From NCBI GenBank assembly GCA_021775955.1, contig JAJFGU010000020.1, forward strand, positions 62,001-126,000: a DNA stretch of 64,000 bases, written 5' to 3'. Shown piece by piece: positions 53,203 to 61,130 of the stretch. Position 1 is the stretch's first letter; the number at the start of each line of letters is the position of its first letter. A program made the translations under genes and the position numbers. Origin of the DNA: Alphaproteobacteria bacterium (lineage in GTDB: Bacteria > Pseudomonadota > Alphaproteobacteria > Micavibrionales > Micavibrionaceae). The notes below the pieces were generated by a model. It was not told the origin of the DNA and made no database searches. It saw only the letters and a program-made list of their open reading frames with translations.

Positions 53203-53649
53203 ATGGAGTTCAATAAACAGGGCATTGTAGCATTTCTGGGAGGGGCTTTGGTGAGCGCTTTCCTTGCAGTTGCATCCCCCGCCCAGGCCGTTCAGGAAAT
53301 ACTGGAACCGCGCGACCACACCATTGCAACAACGGGTCCAGGCACAAATGCTGTGATTTTTTATTATGCCTCAGGCATTCGCGAAGCTGAAAAAATGCTC
53401 GCTGTATTAAAGGAAAAAGGGTTTGAGCAAAGCCCCAATACTTACTTAGTTCCCCTCAACTCTGAAGAAATGGACCACCAAGCCCGGCGAGATCTATGGC
53501 CACCCTCTCTCGTTATGCTAGAATATTGGAGAAATGGCCAATGGCAAAAAGCGATTGTTACCTTGCCTGACGTTAACAATATGGGCGTGCTTCGCGAAAT
53601 GCTAGATTTCGAGCCGGTAGGAACCAATTTACAAGAAATGAGTCGCTAA
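53203..53649 (+). CDS. Hypothetical secreted protein (148 residues)
   Basis: The product has a signal peptide ending near AQA-VQE, then a small alpha/beta-like domain with NAVIFYYASGIREAEKMLAV and PSLVMLEYWRNGQWQKAIV. I recognise no family, although the alternation of strands and helices could suit a thioredoxin-like or periplasmic binding fold. No Cys residue is visible, so it is not a redox protein. It is a single gene, ending 10 bases before tRNA-Leu on the opposite strand. A spacer of 237 bases upstream is AT-rich and may contain its promoter. Confidence 0.6.
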   Translation: MEFNKQGIVAFLGGALVSAFLAVASPAQAVQEILEPRDHTIATTGPGTNAVIFYYASGIREAEKMLAVLKEKGFEQSPNTYLVPLNSEEMDHQARRDLWPPSLVMLEYWRNGQWQKAIVTLPDVNNMGVLREMLDFEPVGTNLQEMSR

Positions 53650-53659
53650 CTGCGCAGGG

Positions 53660-53744
53660 TGGTGCCCCCAGCGAGACTCGAACTCGCACTCCCGAAGGAA
53701 CCGGATTTTGAATCCGGCGCGTCTACCAATTCCACCACAGGGGC
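53660..53744 (-). tRNA. tRNA-Leu (CAA)
   Basis: The reverse complement is an 85-nt tRNA with encoded CCA and the long variable arm typical of leucine. The acceptor stem pairs GCCCCTG with TGGGGGC (two wobble pairs), the D arm reads GTGGAATTGGTAGAC, the anticodon loop TTCAAAA carries CAA, and the variable arm contains CCTTCGGG. It reads TTG codons. It lies between a secreted protein gene and exoD, which is 12 bases away on the opposite strand. Confidence 0.94.
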
Positions 53745-53756
53745 ACACTCATAGAT

Positions 53757-54455
53757 ATGGCTTTCAAGGATTTAGCCGATCCTGTACAAATAATCAACAA
53801 CGGCCTTAACAAGAGACGAAACGCCCTCGTGATGACTATACGCTCTATTTCAGATGTATTGACCGATTTTCAGGCGGGCTTAAGCGGCTCTGAGGTTACC
53901 ATTGGCAATATTCTTGAGGCCCTGCATGAGCGGGGTTTTGGTTTTGTGCTCCTGATCTTTGCCGTGCCGATGGCGCTGCCGATTCCGGTGCCACCGGGGA
54001 TTAATATCCTGCTGGCTTCGCCGTTGATCCTGCTCACCGCGCAACAGGCTTTGGGCCGCCACACCATCTGGTTGCCGGCAGGCATAAAAAACAAAAACCT
54101 CACCCGTGAGAAACTCGACAGCACAATGAACGCGGTTATTCCCTGGATGAAACGGCTGGAAATTCTGTTTCGCCCGCGCATGAGTTTTATGACGCAGGGC
54201 GTTTTTGGCAACATCATCGGCATTCTCGGCCTTGTCATGGCGCTGACGGTTTGCATTCCTCTGCCGCTTACCAACACCGTGCCCAGCCTTGGCATTGCGT
54301 TGATGGCGATCGGTGTCATTATGCGTGACGGCGTTGCCGTTTTGGCCGGGGCGGTTATTGGTGTAGCCTGGGTCGGATTACTGACCGGCGCGGTCGTATT
54401 TTTCGGCATGGAAGGGATTGATCTGGTCAAAGAAACAATCAAATCTATTTTTTAA
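53757..54455 (+). CDS. Exopolysaccharide synthesis ExoD family membrane protein
   Basis: The 232-residue protein matches the ExoD family (PF06055): the segment LEALHERGFGFVLLIFAVPMALPIPVPPG is typical, followed by membrane helices and LGIALMAIGVIMRDG. ExoD of Sinorhizobium is required for normal exopolysaccharide production and symbiosis, though its biochemical role is unresolved. The start at 53757 has no clear ribosome binding site; ATG 53832 is an alternative that begins the conserved part. The dsbB gene follows within five bases. Confidence 0.85.
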   Translation: MAFKDLADPVQIINNGLNKRRNALVMTIRSISDVLTDFQAGLSGSEVTIGNILEALHERGFGFVLLIFAVPMALPIPVPPGINILLASPLILLTAQQALGRHTIWLPAGIKNKNLTREKLDSTMNAVIPWMKRLEILFRPRMSFMTQGVFGNIIGILGLVMALTVCIPLPLTNTVPSLGIALMAIGVIMRDGVAVLAGAVIGVAWVGLLTGAVVFFGMEGIDLVKETIKSIF

Positions 54456-54459
54456 AATA

Positions 54460-54990
54460 ATGATCACAAAAATAACGAAATTACTGGCCTGTCCCTTTGT
54501 TGTTTTCAGCGGTATTTTTGCCGTGTCTGCATTCTCGCTGGCCGCAGCACTAACCGCCGAAGTCGCCTTTGGCCTGGAGCCGTGCATCCTGTGCATTTAC
54601 CAACGCATCCCTTTTGCAGGGGCCGCCCTCATCTCCCTCTTAGGGATTGCGCTATATAAAAAGAACAAGGTGTTTGCAGCACCTCTGGTAGGATTATGCG
54701 GCCTGCTCTTCCTCGCCAATAGCGCGATTGCCCTTTATCACAGCGGGATCGAAAGGCATTGGTGGCGCTCTGCGTTTGAAGGCTGCGCCGTGCCGAATAT
54801 GGGCGATGACCCGCAAAGCATGCTCGAAAATATCCTCAGCGCTCCAACCGCGCGGTGCGACGAGATTCCCTGGGCCGATCCAATCTTCGGCCTTTCCATG
54901 GCAAATTATAATGTGGTGCTGTGCTTTGGCCTGTTTATAGGCTGTCTTCTGAGCGCTTTTTTAATTAAGCGGCGCCAAGTAAGTTCATAA
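54460..54990 (+). CDS. dsbB: Disulfide bond formation protein B
   Basis: DsbB reoxidises the periplasmic thiol oxidase DsbA and passes electrons to quinone. The 176-residue inner-membrane protein has four helices and the first redox pair in EPCILCIYQR; the second pair of Cys lies in FEGCAVPN and TARCDE. The start is placed at ATG 54460, because a frame extension to 54418 would overlap exoD. It is coupled to exoD with a five-base gap. Its last 26 bases overlap a small membrane gene on the opposite strand. Confidence 0.88.
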   Translation: MITKITKLLACPFVVFSGIFAVSAFSLAAALTAEVAFGLEPCILCIYQRIPFAGAALISLLGIALYKKNKVFAAPLVGLCGLLFLANSAIALYHSGIERHWWRSAFEGCAVPNMGDDPQSMLENILSAPTARCDEIPWADPIFGLSMANYNVVLCFGLFIGCLLSAFLIKRRQVSS

Positions 54991-55090
54991 CTGCCATCAC
55001 GGTTAAAACCAGTCCGGTGTGAAAAATAAAGAAGCCCACTGACTGTTTCAGTGAGCGTTTTTTGGCAAAATCAAATAAATCGTCAAACAT
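54965..55090 (-). CDS. Small membrane protein (41 residues)
   Basis: The ATG at 55090 opens a 41-residue frame with MFDDLFDFAKKRSLKQSVGF and then a single hydrophobic helix FIFHTGLVLTVMAVMNLLG. AGGGA is about ten bases before the start. The segment KRSLKQSVGFF resembles HTRSISQAFGFF in the 111-residue membrane protein at 55283–55618, so both may belong to one family. The end overlaps dsbB by 26 bases. The short length makes the call tentative. Confidence 0.5.
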   Translation of the reverse strand: MFDDLFDFAKKRSLKQSVGFFIFHTGLVLTVMAVMNLLGAA

Positions 55091-55203
55091 GTTGGCGCGT
55101 CCCTAAGTGCTAATTGTTATCGAAAACTGTGTATAAAAAGCAGGTGGAGCGCCGGAAGTCAAGCTTTTCTGCGGCATTCAAAGGATTTTCTTCAAACATG
55201 TGA

Positions 55204-55238
55204 AAAGCCGGGCAGCTTTCGCAAACCCGGCTTTCCTT
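55204..55238. terminator. Bidirectional hairpin terminator
   Basis: AAAGCCGGG (55204–55212) pairs with CCCGGCTTT (55226–55234) around a 13-base loop, with short T-runs on both sides. It lies in the gap between two small membrane protein genes on the minus strand and could end transcription from the upstream one. Confidence 0.6.
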
Positions 55239-55282
55239 CCCAAAAAGGCCCCCCAAACAAGTTGGTCAGGCTCTTTTTATTC

Positions 55283-55618
55283 TTATTTACCCAATGTAGT
55301 CAGGTAAGCTACAACAACCATACCCAGCGATACATCTACGGTGTAAGAGAGATAAATCCCCACAACCGCTATGATCACTGACATCATGTCATTGGTCAGT
55401 TTCTTTCCTGACAGGATCATGCTGGACAAAATCAGTGTCCAACCAGCACCAACTATTGTGCTGATAGATCCGGCGTCAACATGGACAAGATTGACCAGAC
55501 CGTTGACATCGCCAAGGAACGTTGAAAGGCCTACAAGCAGTATTGAATAGAACAGGAAAAATCCAAAAGCCTGCGAAATAGACCGTGTGTGTGCAAGATT
55601 TGTGATATGTGTAAACAT
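55283..55618 (-). CDS. Small membrane protein (111 residues)
   Basis: The product has about three hydrophobic helices (FFLFYSILLVGLSTFLG, ISTIVGAGWTLILSSMIL, SVIIAVVGIYLSYT) and no catalytic motif. It begins MFTHITNLAHTRSISQ. The AAAGGAGACTACT just before ATG 55618 is a near-perfect ribosome binding site, and this rules out longer starts. The N-terminal RSISQAFGFF motif is shared with the 41-residue protein downstream. The divergence or function is unknown; a small inner-membrane role is likely. Confidence 0.7.
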   Translation of the reverse strand: MFTHITNLAHTRSISQAFGFFLFYSILLVGLSTFLGDVNGLVNLVHVDAGSISTIVGAGWTLILSSMILSGKKLTNDMMSVIIAVVGIYLSYTVDVSLGMVVVAYLTTLGK

Positions 55619-55674
55619 AGTAGTCTCCTTTCGTTGCACGTTGTTTAACAATGTTCGCAACCAAGCAAACATTG

Positions 55675-56244
55675 TTATGAGTCCACCAATTCGGTGTCCC
55701 AATACAGAAAATCCCCCCAACTCTGATGTAAGAAATTTGGAGGGAATCTTCGTCCCTGATCCTGGAGTTGAAATATCGTCGGCTGCCTTGGCTCCACCAT
55801 CGGGTACATCTCTACCTCATGCGGCATTCGATTTCCCTTTTTGGTGTTGCAACTCTGGCAGGCCGCGACAATATTGTCCCAGGCTGTCCGTCCGCCGCGT
55901 GATTTCGGAATCACGTGGTCAAAAGTCAATTCATGCGTCTTAAACGCCGATGTGCAATACTGGCAGGACCAGTGATCGCGCAGAAAAACATTAAATCTTG
56001 TGAAAGCGGGGCTGCGGGTCGTTGGCACATATTCCTTGAGCGCCAAAACACTCGGCAGCTTCATTTCCCAACTGGGCGAGCGGATCACACGCTCATATTC
56101 GGATACGACTGTTACGCTGTCTCTGAAGATAGCCTTGACGGCATCCTGCCAGGACCAGGTTGATAGCGGAAAATAGCTCAAAGGCCGGAAATCAGCATTC
56201 AATACCAAAGCGGGACATTGCTGTAATGGTGATGTTGTCTCCAT
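55675..56244 (-). CDS. HNH endonuclease
   Basis: The 189-residue protein has an HNH nuclease domain at about 95–140. It shows a zinc-binding CQYC, the first His in FDHVIPKSRGG, the Asn in WDNIVAAC and a second CxxC (CQSC), followed by NTKKGNR. The N-terminal half is helical and contains LPSVLALKEYVPT, characteristic of a widely distributed bacterial HNH family often of unknown role. ATG 56244 is preferred because GAAGGGAG lies ten bases before it, whereas the GTG at 56253 is too close. It is a single gene. The function could be in defence or recombination; neighbours do not help. Confidence 0.88.
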   Translation of the reverse strand: METTSPLQQCPALVLNADFRPLSYFPLSTWSWQDAVKAIFRDSVTVVSEYERVIRSPSWEMKLPSVLALKEYVPTTRSPAFTRFNVFLRDHWSCQYCTSAFKTHELTFDHVIPKSRGGRTAWDNIVAACQSCNTKKGNRMPHEVEMYPMVEPRQPTIFQLQDQGRRFPPNFLHQSWGDFLYWDTELVDS

Positions 56245-56253
56245 AAAGGCCAC

Positions 56254-56701
56254 ACTCCCTTCTCCATTTCAAGCCGCTGCGTCTGCGGCGGAGGCCTTCT
56301 TAAACTGGTTCCCTTACCGGGGAAAGACCTCACGAGTCCTATAATTTTATTATACCACGGAATGGCGGATTTCCGGCCCTTGGACGGTATTTTCGTTGCT
56401 GCGCCATGACAAATGCTGCAACGCAAAAAACTGGACGTTAACGGAAAAAATCTGTGTTTTGATTGCCTTAACCCCGGTCTCTTAATAATTGAGGTGAATT
56501 CATGCACTGCGTTATATTGCGGTGCATTTTTGCGTGAATTTCCTTGACAGGCCCCTGCATCGGGTCGGTTTTTGCGCAATTTTGTTTCGTCTTCAAATCA
56601 TCCTCATCCCTTATCTACAGCGCCTTAACGGAAAATTAATCTATTTTCTATATTGTTGGCAAAACTAAAAGAAATAAAAAAAGAAATAAGAGAGTGTAAA
56701 A
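56254..56701. other. Intergenic region, no gene supported
   Basis: This 448-base gap separates the HNH nuclease and the coiled-coil protein. It holds a TATAAT-like element within CTATAATTTTATTATACC near 56340 and the likely promoter of the large gene at its right end, with AAAAAAGAAATAAGAGAG upstream of the start. Short frames are present on both strands but lack start signals or protein-like composition. I see no repeat or RNA gene. Confidence 0.4.
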
Positions 56702-59101
56702 ATGGCCGGTAATAGCAGCAATAACGATACCATTGGGAAACCGCCTCCTGGCAGCGCAGCGGCGCTGGAGGCCGATTTTCGACGTAATCTGGCCAATTTA
56801 AAGCCCAGTGAAAGACAATACAGCTATCAAGACCTGATGAATGCGCGAGGCTATATAGAGGCGCAAGCGCTGAAAGAACAACTGGGAATCAGTCCTGATG
56901 CTCCGTATGGAAGCCTTTTTAACGCCTCCGCTTCTGCCGCTCAGGCGCCCCCCCGGCCAAGCTCCCAAGATAACCTCACCGCATTCAACGACCAGGCATC
57001 GCCTGAGGATTCAGAGAGTGGATATGGAACCGAAATCTTGCTGGGCTCTGCTGCTCTTGCAGCAATTGGCGGCGGCGTTTATGCCAGGAAAAAGTATTTA
57101 GAGCGGACAAACCCGGTGGTAGCGGACAGACAAAAGATTCTTAAAGCAGGAAAAAGGGTAGCAGCAGCAAGGAAGAGGCTGGAACAAACAAACAAAGAAC
57201 TGGATGCAGACCGAAAAAGATTAAAAGACCTAGACGACAACCTCCTAGATAAAGACGGAAGACTTGATCAGAAAAAGGTAGCAGAAGCAAAAAAATTAAA
57301 AAGCACAATAAAGCAGACCGAAAACAAGGTAAAAGCGCATAAAGAAGCACTAGAGAATGCAAAAAGAAAACAGAAAGAGGTTCGGGAACATGGAAAAACT
57401 CAAACAGAAAACGCAGAAAAACAAGCCACTAAAAAAGGTCCGAAGATAAAGAAAAATTTAGTCACGATAAAAGGTGAACTAGAAGAAATAAAAGATCAAA
57501 AACGTGAAATACAGAAGCAAATAGAAGAAACGAAAAAGAAACTGGAAGACACGAGTGGTAAAAGCGGGGCGACAGACCCTGAAAAGATCGAGCAGGGAAA
57601 AAAACTAGACCAAAAACTTAAAGGCCTCGAAAAAGACAAAACGGCAGCAGACAAAAAATGGAAGAGCAAGAAAAAGCAATGGAAAAAAGCGCTCGGGGAA
57701 TGGAATGAACTGCAGAACAGAACGACCCGGAGCATGGTTAATAACGACCCTGTAAAGCACCCCACCACTATACCGAAAGCCACACCAACGGCAGCAGCAG
57801 TTGTGCCTAACTCTGCAGAACCGCTCGGCCCTCATAGACCAGCACCAACGGCAACAACTGTGCCTGAACCGACAACAGCCACTCCTAAACCAGCACCAAC
57901 GGCGGCAGCTTTACCCGATCCAGCGACCGTTGCCGCTCAACCTAGCGCAGGCGCAGCCGAAACAGATGGCGGGGGAACCTCTAAAAAGAAGAAAAAATCT
58001 AAAAAGAAATCAAAGAAGAAAAAATTTAATAAAGCGGTAGAAAAAGCAGTTACAGAAAAACTGGAAACCCCGGAAGCAAAACAAGCAAGAGAACAACTGG
58101 AAGCCACAAAGGAAAATACAAAAGCAGTAAAGAAAAACACAAAAGCAGTAAAAAATGCCAATAAAGTTCCAGGCACCGCCGCCGCGGCCGCGGCAAACCC
58201 TGCCGATGGTCCCGATGGCACAAAAGCCGCTGAAGTTGATGCTCCCGAGACTGCAAAACCAATTGTTGATCCTGAAGCCAAACCAACTGTTGATCCTGAA
58301 GCCAAACCAATTGTTGATCCTGAAGCCAAACCAACTGTTGATCCTGAAGCAAAACCAATTGTTGATCCTGAAGCAAAACCAATTGTCGATCCAGCCAACC
58401 CAACAGAAGCACCCAAGGCAGAAAACAGGATCTCTAAAGAAAAGTTCAAAAACAATGTAAAACTAAAGGGAGCAAAGGTTCTCAGCCTTGCCTTCGCGGC
58501 CTCTGCGGGCATTACTTCATTAGTCACAGGCGGCAGTATAGACGAAGCGACAGAGGCAACGCTTGCCACTGCCATTCCCTATTATGACACCTATCAAGCA
58601 TGGAAATCGGGTGATATAACAACCGCACTAAAAACCGGTGCAGCTGAAACGGCTGGCCTGGTGGGAACAATAGCAGCCGGTGCGGCCGCAGTCGCTATTG
58701 CTCCGGTGGCGGGGGTCACTCTAGTAGCCGTTGGAACTGTAGGTGGTCTAGCCTCCTACTGGGGGGTGTCGGAACTAGCTGATGCTGTCTTTGATGACGA
58801 TAATCAGAATACAAATCTGTCAGGAACATCCACAGAGGAAAGCACAAAATTACCGCCTGCAAGATTAAGCCCCACCTTCCAGGGCGAGGCGTCACATACT
58901 TCAAACCCGGGACAACCCGAAGGTGGCACAATTACCACGACTTTCGGAGAAAATGCGGGCGCGCCGCAACAGCAGCGCAACTTCCCTGTCAGCGACCCGA
59001 ACATGGATATTGGCTTGATGCTCTATATAGCAGCAGCCGAGGCAGTACTTCAGGCTCCTGCCCCAACCACCCCATATGCACCGCCCGGAGCCCGTCCATA
59101 G
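56702..59101 (+). CDS. Large coiled-coil/proline-repeat protein with hydrophobic C-terminal region, unknown family
   Basis: The 799-residue product has, in order: a polar N-terminal part with SAAALEADFRRNLANLKPSE; a short hydrophobic stretch at about 107–127 (ILLGSAALAAIGGGVYA); a long Lys/Glu coiled coil at about 137–345; a Thr/Pro/Ala-rich linker; a poly-Lys block (SKKKKKSKKKSKKKKFNK) near 430; a KPxVDPEA repeat block at 519–565; a Gly/Ala-rich hydrophobic region at about 590–695 (GTIAAGAAAVAIAPVAGVTL); and a disordered C terminus. No enzymatic domain is visible. The architecture is that of a surface, secreted or polymer-anchored protein. A strong terminator follows. Confidence 0.7.
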   Translation: MAGNSSNNDTIGKPPPGSAAALEADFRRNLANLKPSERQYSYQDLMNARGYIEAQALKEQLGISPDAPYGSLFNASASAAQAPPRPSSQDNLTAFNDQASPEDSESGYGTEILLGSAALAAIGGGVYARKKYLERTNPVVADRQKILKAGKRVAAARKRLEQTNKELDADRKRLKDLDDNLLDKDGRLDQKKVAEAKKLKSTIKQTENKVKAHKEALENAKRKQKEVREHGKTQTENAEKQATKKGPKIKKNLVTIKGELEEIKDQKREIQKQIEETKKKLEDTSGKSGATDPEKIEQGKKLDQKLKGLEKDKTAADKKWKSKKKQWKKALGEWNELQNRTTRSMVNNDPVKHPTTIPKATPTAAAVVPNSAEPLGPHRPAPTATTVPEPTTATPKPAPTAAALPDPATVAAQPSAGAAETDGGGTSKKKKKSKKKSKKKKFNKAVEKAVTEKLETPEAKQAREQLEATKENTKAVKKNTKAVKNANKVPGTAAAAAANPADGPDGTKAAEVDAPETAKPIVDPEAKPTVDPEAKPIVDPEAKPTVDPEAKPIVDPEAKPIVDPANPTEAPKAENRISKEKFKNNVKLKGAKVLSLAFAASAGITSLVTGGSIDEATEATLATAIPYYDTYQAWKSGDITTALKTGAAETAGLVGTIAAGAAAVAIAPVAGVTLVAVGTVGGLASYWGVSELADAVFDDDNQNTNLSGTSTEESTKLPPARLSPTFQGEASHTSNPGQPEGGTITTTFGENAGAPQQQRNFPVSDPNMDIGLMLYIAAAEAVLQAPAPTTPYAPPGARP
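58256..58393 (+). repeat. 24-bp tandem repeat encoding KPxVDPEA
   Basis: Six tandem units of 24 bases (AAACCAATTGTTGATCCTGA as core) encode KPIVDPEA, alternating with KPTVDPEA; the sixth is shortened to KPIVDPA. Unit-to-unit identity is very high at the DNA level, so the array is recent or kept homogeneous by recombination. Unit number probably varies between strains. Confidence 0.9.
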
Positions 59102-59121
59102 TCATTCATACATGAATAAAA

Positions 59122-59155
59122 AATGGCGCCCGAGTGGGTCGCCATTGTCTTTTTG
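59122..59155 (+). terminator. Intrinsic terminator of the 799-residue gene
   Basis: AATGGCG (59122–59128) pairs with CGCCATT (59140–59146), extended inward by CCC/GGG, followed by GTCTTTTT. It lies 20 bases after the stop of the large repeat protein and separates it from the following genes on the minus strand. Confidence 0.8.
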
Positions 59156-59170
59156 TCCCTGCTAGTTTAG

Positions 59171-59371
59171 TTATCCCGCCGCTGGCTCGATATCCTCTAC
59201 GATAATTTCTGCCGGTTTTACAACTTTTATCGTGTCCTGCCCGTTTTCCTCTATGACCACTAGCTCCGTTTGTTCCGCGCCCACAGCCACCAAAAGGTTG
59301 AAAGCATGGGCCTGCCCGGCCACAAAAACCAATAAAACCGCCATTAAAACTGTAAAAACCACTGATCTCAT
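59171..59371 (-). CDS. Hypothetical small exported protein (66 residues)
   Basis: The product has a hydrophobic N-terminal signal (VVFTVLMAVLLVFVAG) with a cleavage site at AHA-FN, then a mature part of about 43 residues with many acidic residues and Val (VVIEENGQDTIKVVKPAEIIVEDIEP). AAGGAT is nine bases before the ATG, a good ribosome binding site. It has no recognisable family. Its neighbours are the large repeat protein (opposite strand) and a hydrolase. The shortness leaves some doubt. Confidence 0.6.
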   Translation of the reverse strand: MRSVVFTVLMAVLLVFVAGQAHAFNLLVAVGAEQTELVVIEENGQDTIKVVKPAEIIVEDIEPAAG

Positions 59372-59461
59372 AACGCTTATCCTTGCTTATCGATTTATTT
59401 TCAATCTATCTAAAATTTTATGTAAATTTTATTAAGGTGGCGTTAAGATGCTGGAAAAACT

Positions 59462-60127
59462 TTAAAACAGGGATTTCAGGAATTCACCACCGCTGGCAAT
59501 CCCCTGCTCGTCAATACCGTGGGGAAGACCGGGCGTGGTATAGCCGCTCACCGTAAACTCAGCCTTTTCCAGCGTTTCTTTGGCATGATGCCAGGCCGCA
59601 ACCGGCACAATGTCATCGGCCTCACCGTGAATAAGATGAACCGGCGGTTTTTGAAACTCATCCGGATCCTGGGTAAAACCGTCACCGCCAACCAGCGCGC
59701 CGGAATAACCCAGAACCCCGGCGATTTTGTTTGGATAGCGCGGCCCGGTATACAGGCTCATCATTGTGCCTTGTGAAAACCCGCTGAGAACCAGTTTATC
59801 TGCGCCAAGGTTATACTTCTCCAGTTGCTGGCCAATGAAATCCTCAATGATCGGTGCCGCTTCCTGTACGCCGCTTAAAATTGCTTCTGGATTTCGGTCC
59901 TGCAGGCTGAACCACTGATAGCCCCCCATGGACCCTGGCGGCGCCATGTCGCAGGGGAACGGCGCATCGGGCGAAACAAACACTGCTTCGGGCAAGCTCT
60001 GCGCAAAGAGCTGCGCCAGCCCGATCAGATCCCGTCCGTCCGCCCCAAGGCCATGCAACAGGATCACCAGCTGCTGAGGCTCAACATTTTCGGGTGGCTT
60101 ATGTTCGTAGGTGTTAAGTGGTTGCAT
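59462..60127 (-). CDS. Alpha/beta hydrolase, carboxylesterase/phospholipase type
   Basis: The 221-residue protein is a small esterase of the carboxylesterase/phospholipase (acyl-protein thioesterase-like) family. It shows the oxyanion segment LLHGLGADGRD, nucleophile Ser118 in LSGFSQGTMM, Asp171 or Asp172 in HGEADDIVP and His203 in LPHGID. These form the catalytic triad. It acts on carboxylic esters of unknown identity, in the cytoplasm. No signal peptide is visible. It is a single gene; the region upstream has short ACCAAG repeats. Confidence 0.92.
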   Translation of the reverse strand: MQPLNTYEHKPPENVEPQQLVILLHGLGADGRDLIGLAQLFAQSLPEAVFVSPDAPFPCDMAPPGSMGGYQWFSLQDRNPEAILSGVQEAAPIIEDFIGQQLEKYNLGADKLVLSGFSQGTMMSLYTGPRYPNKIAGVLGYSGALVGGDGFTQDPDEFQKPPVHLIHGEADDIVPVAAWHHAKETLEKAEFTVSGYTTPGLPHGIDEQGIASGGEFLKSLF

Positions 60128-60142
60128 AAGTTTTTATAGAAC

Positions 60143-60168
60143 CACCAAGACACCAAGTACACCAAGAA
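60143..60168 (+). repeat. Short tandem CACCAAG repeat
   Basis: Three imperfect copies of CACCAAGA/CACCAAGTA lie at 60143–60168 in the upstream spacer of the esterase gene. Similar CACCAAG strings are known in many bacterial intergenic regions. They may be chance or the tail of a dispersed repeat. Confidence 0.5.
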
Positions 60169-60248
60169 ATCTTGACACTTAAAGCCAACCTCGCTTAACT
60201 GGCCACTATGTTTCTATAAAACCCTGGTTGTACTTAGGACAAAAACGC

Positions 60249-60752
60249 ATGAAGAAGACAAATGTTTCGGGTGCTATAGCTTTTTTTGCTCTATATATAA
60301 TAGGTTACTCAGCATTTCATGCTCAGGGAACAAGCTTTCCAAGGGACTTTGAGGACACTGCCTAGAGTGCTGTAACAATAAAAAAAGACCCAAAATCTAC
60401 TATAGCACTCAGCACAAGATTAAAAATATACGAGCATGTGTATGAAGCAATATCTAACAACCAACCTTACCGGCCTATATCTGCCTTAAAGTTTAATTTT
60501 GAGGAACAAGGTGACTATTTTCAGGCGGCAACGAAAAGTATAGGAAGAAAAAGAAACCCTCATGGCCTTGAATTTCTTCTAACTTCTAATCAAAACTCCT
60601 TACCGAATGGTAAAGCAGTTTATTTTGATCCTGATCAGAATCTAGCTGTTATCTTTTCTGAAGCCAGTCCAGACGAAATTGAAGCCTTTGTTGAGGAGAC
60701 AGTAGAGCAGGCTATCAACCATGCTTTAAAAGCTGACCTCACCCCCGCGTAA
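60249..60752 (+). pseudogene. Exported protein gene interrupted by a single in-frame TAG
   Basis: From ATG 60249 the frame encodes a signal-like start (MKKTNVSGAIAFFALYIIGY … FHAQGTS), then reads ...FEDTA, then TAG at 60363–60365, and continues without any other stop to 60752. The downstream part encodes protein-like sequence (AISNNQPYRPISALKFNFEE … DLTPA). A GTG at 60438 could restart translation to give 104 residues, but that lacks the signal peptide. The simplest reading is a recently inactivated gene; suppression of TAG or a sequencing error are alternatives. No family is recognised. Upstream, 60128–60248 contains no other gene. Confidence 0.7.
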
Positions 60753-60815
60753 AGCTCATTTTTCATTCGCCTTTGGCAACATTTATGCTAGCTTGTCTCG
60801 CTAAGAGACATTTAC

Positions 60816-61130
60816 ATGAAATATGATTTGCTACATATCCAGGGAAAACCCTATGTCCTCGTGCCGTTGCACGATTACCGCAACCTGGCCGACGGGCCAG
60901 ATGATGATGCCCTGCCGGAAGACGTGCTCAACCTGCTGGCGATGGACGAACAAAGCCCGGTGAAAATCCTGCGCAAACACCGCGGCTATACCCAGGCCGA
61001 GTTGGCGAAAGAAGCGGGCATTTCACGGCCCTACCTCACGGAAATTGAAACCGGCAAAAAAGACGGCTCGATCCGAGCGATGAAAGCCATCGCCAAAGTC
61101 TTGGGCGTGAATGTCGGGATATTGGCTTAA
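60816..61130 (+). CDS. XRE-type transcriptional regulator
   Basis: The 104-residue protein has an acidic N-terminal part (LHDYRNLADGPDDDALPED) and a C-terminal Cro/C1-type helix-turn-helix at about 50–104 (KHRGYTQAELAKEAGISRPY, LTEIETGKKDGSIRAMKAIA). This pattern, a short N-terminal segment plus HTH, is common for antitoxins and small regulators, but no toxin gene lies next to it. It ends inside the start of the convergent amidase gene by four bases. The binding site may be its own promoter at 60753–60815. Confidence 0.82.
   Translation: MKYDLLHIQGKPYVLVPLHDYRNLADGPDDDALPEDVLNLLAMDEQSPVKILRKHRGYTQAELAKEAGISRPYLTEIETGKKDGSIRAMKAIAKVLGVNVGILA

Noticed and set aside
57937-58575. Long minus-strand frames with repeated LQDQQL or GSTIGFASG units
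   Set aside because: They only mirror the 24-bp tandem repeat of the plus-strand gene.
60143-60168. CRISPR-like array from CACCAAG repeats
   Set aside because: The units are only 8–9 bases, without spacers, and no cas gene is in the window.
60816-61130. Toxin–antitoxin module around the XRE gene
   Set aside because: No toxin-like gene is adjacent; the upstream frame is interrupted and the downstream gene is a metabolic amidase.
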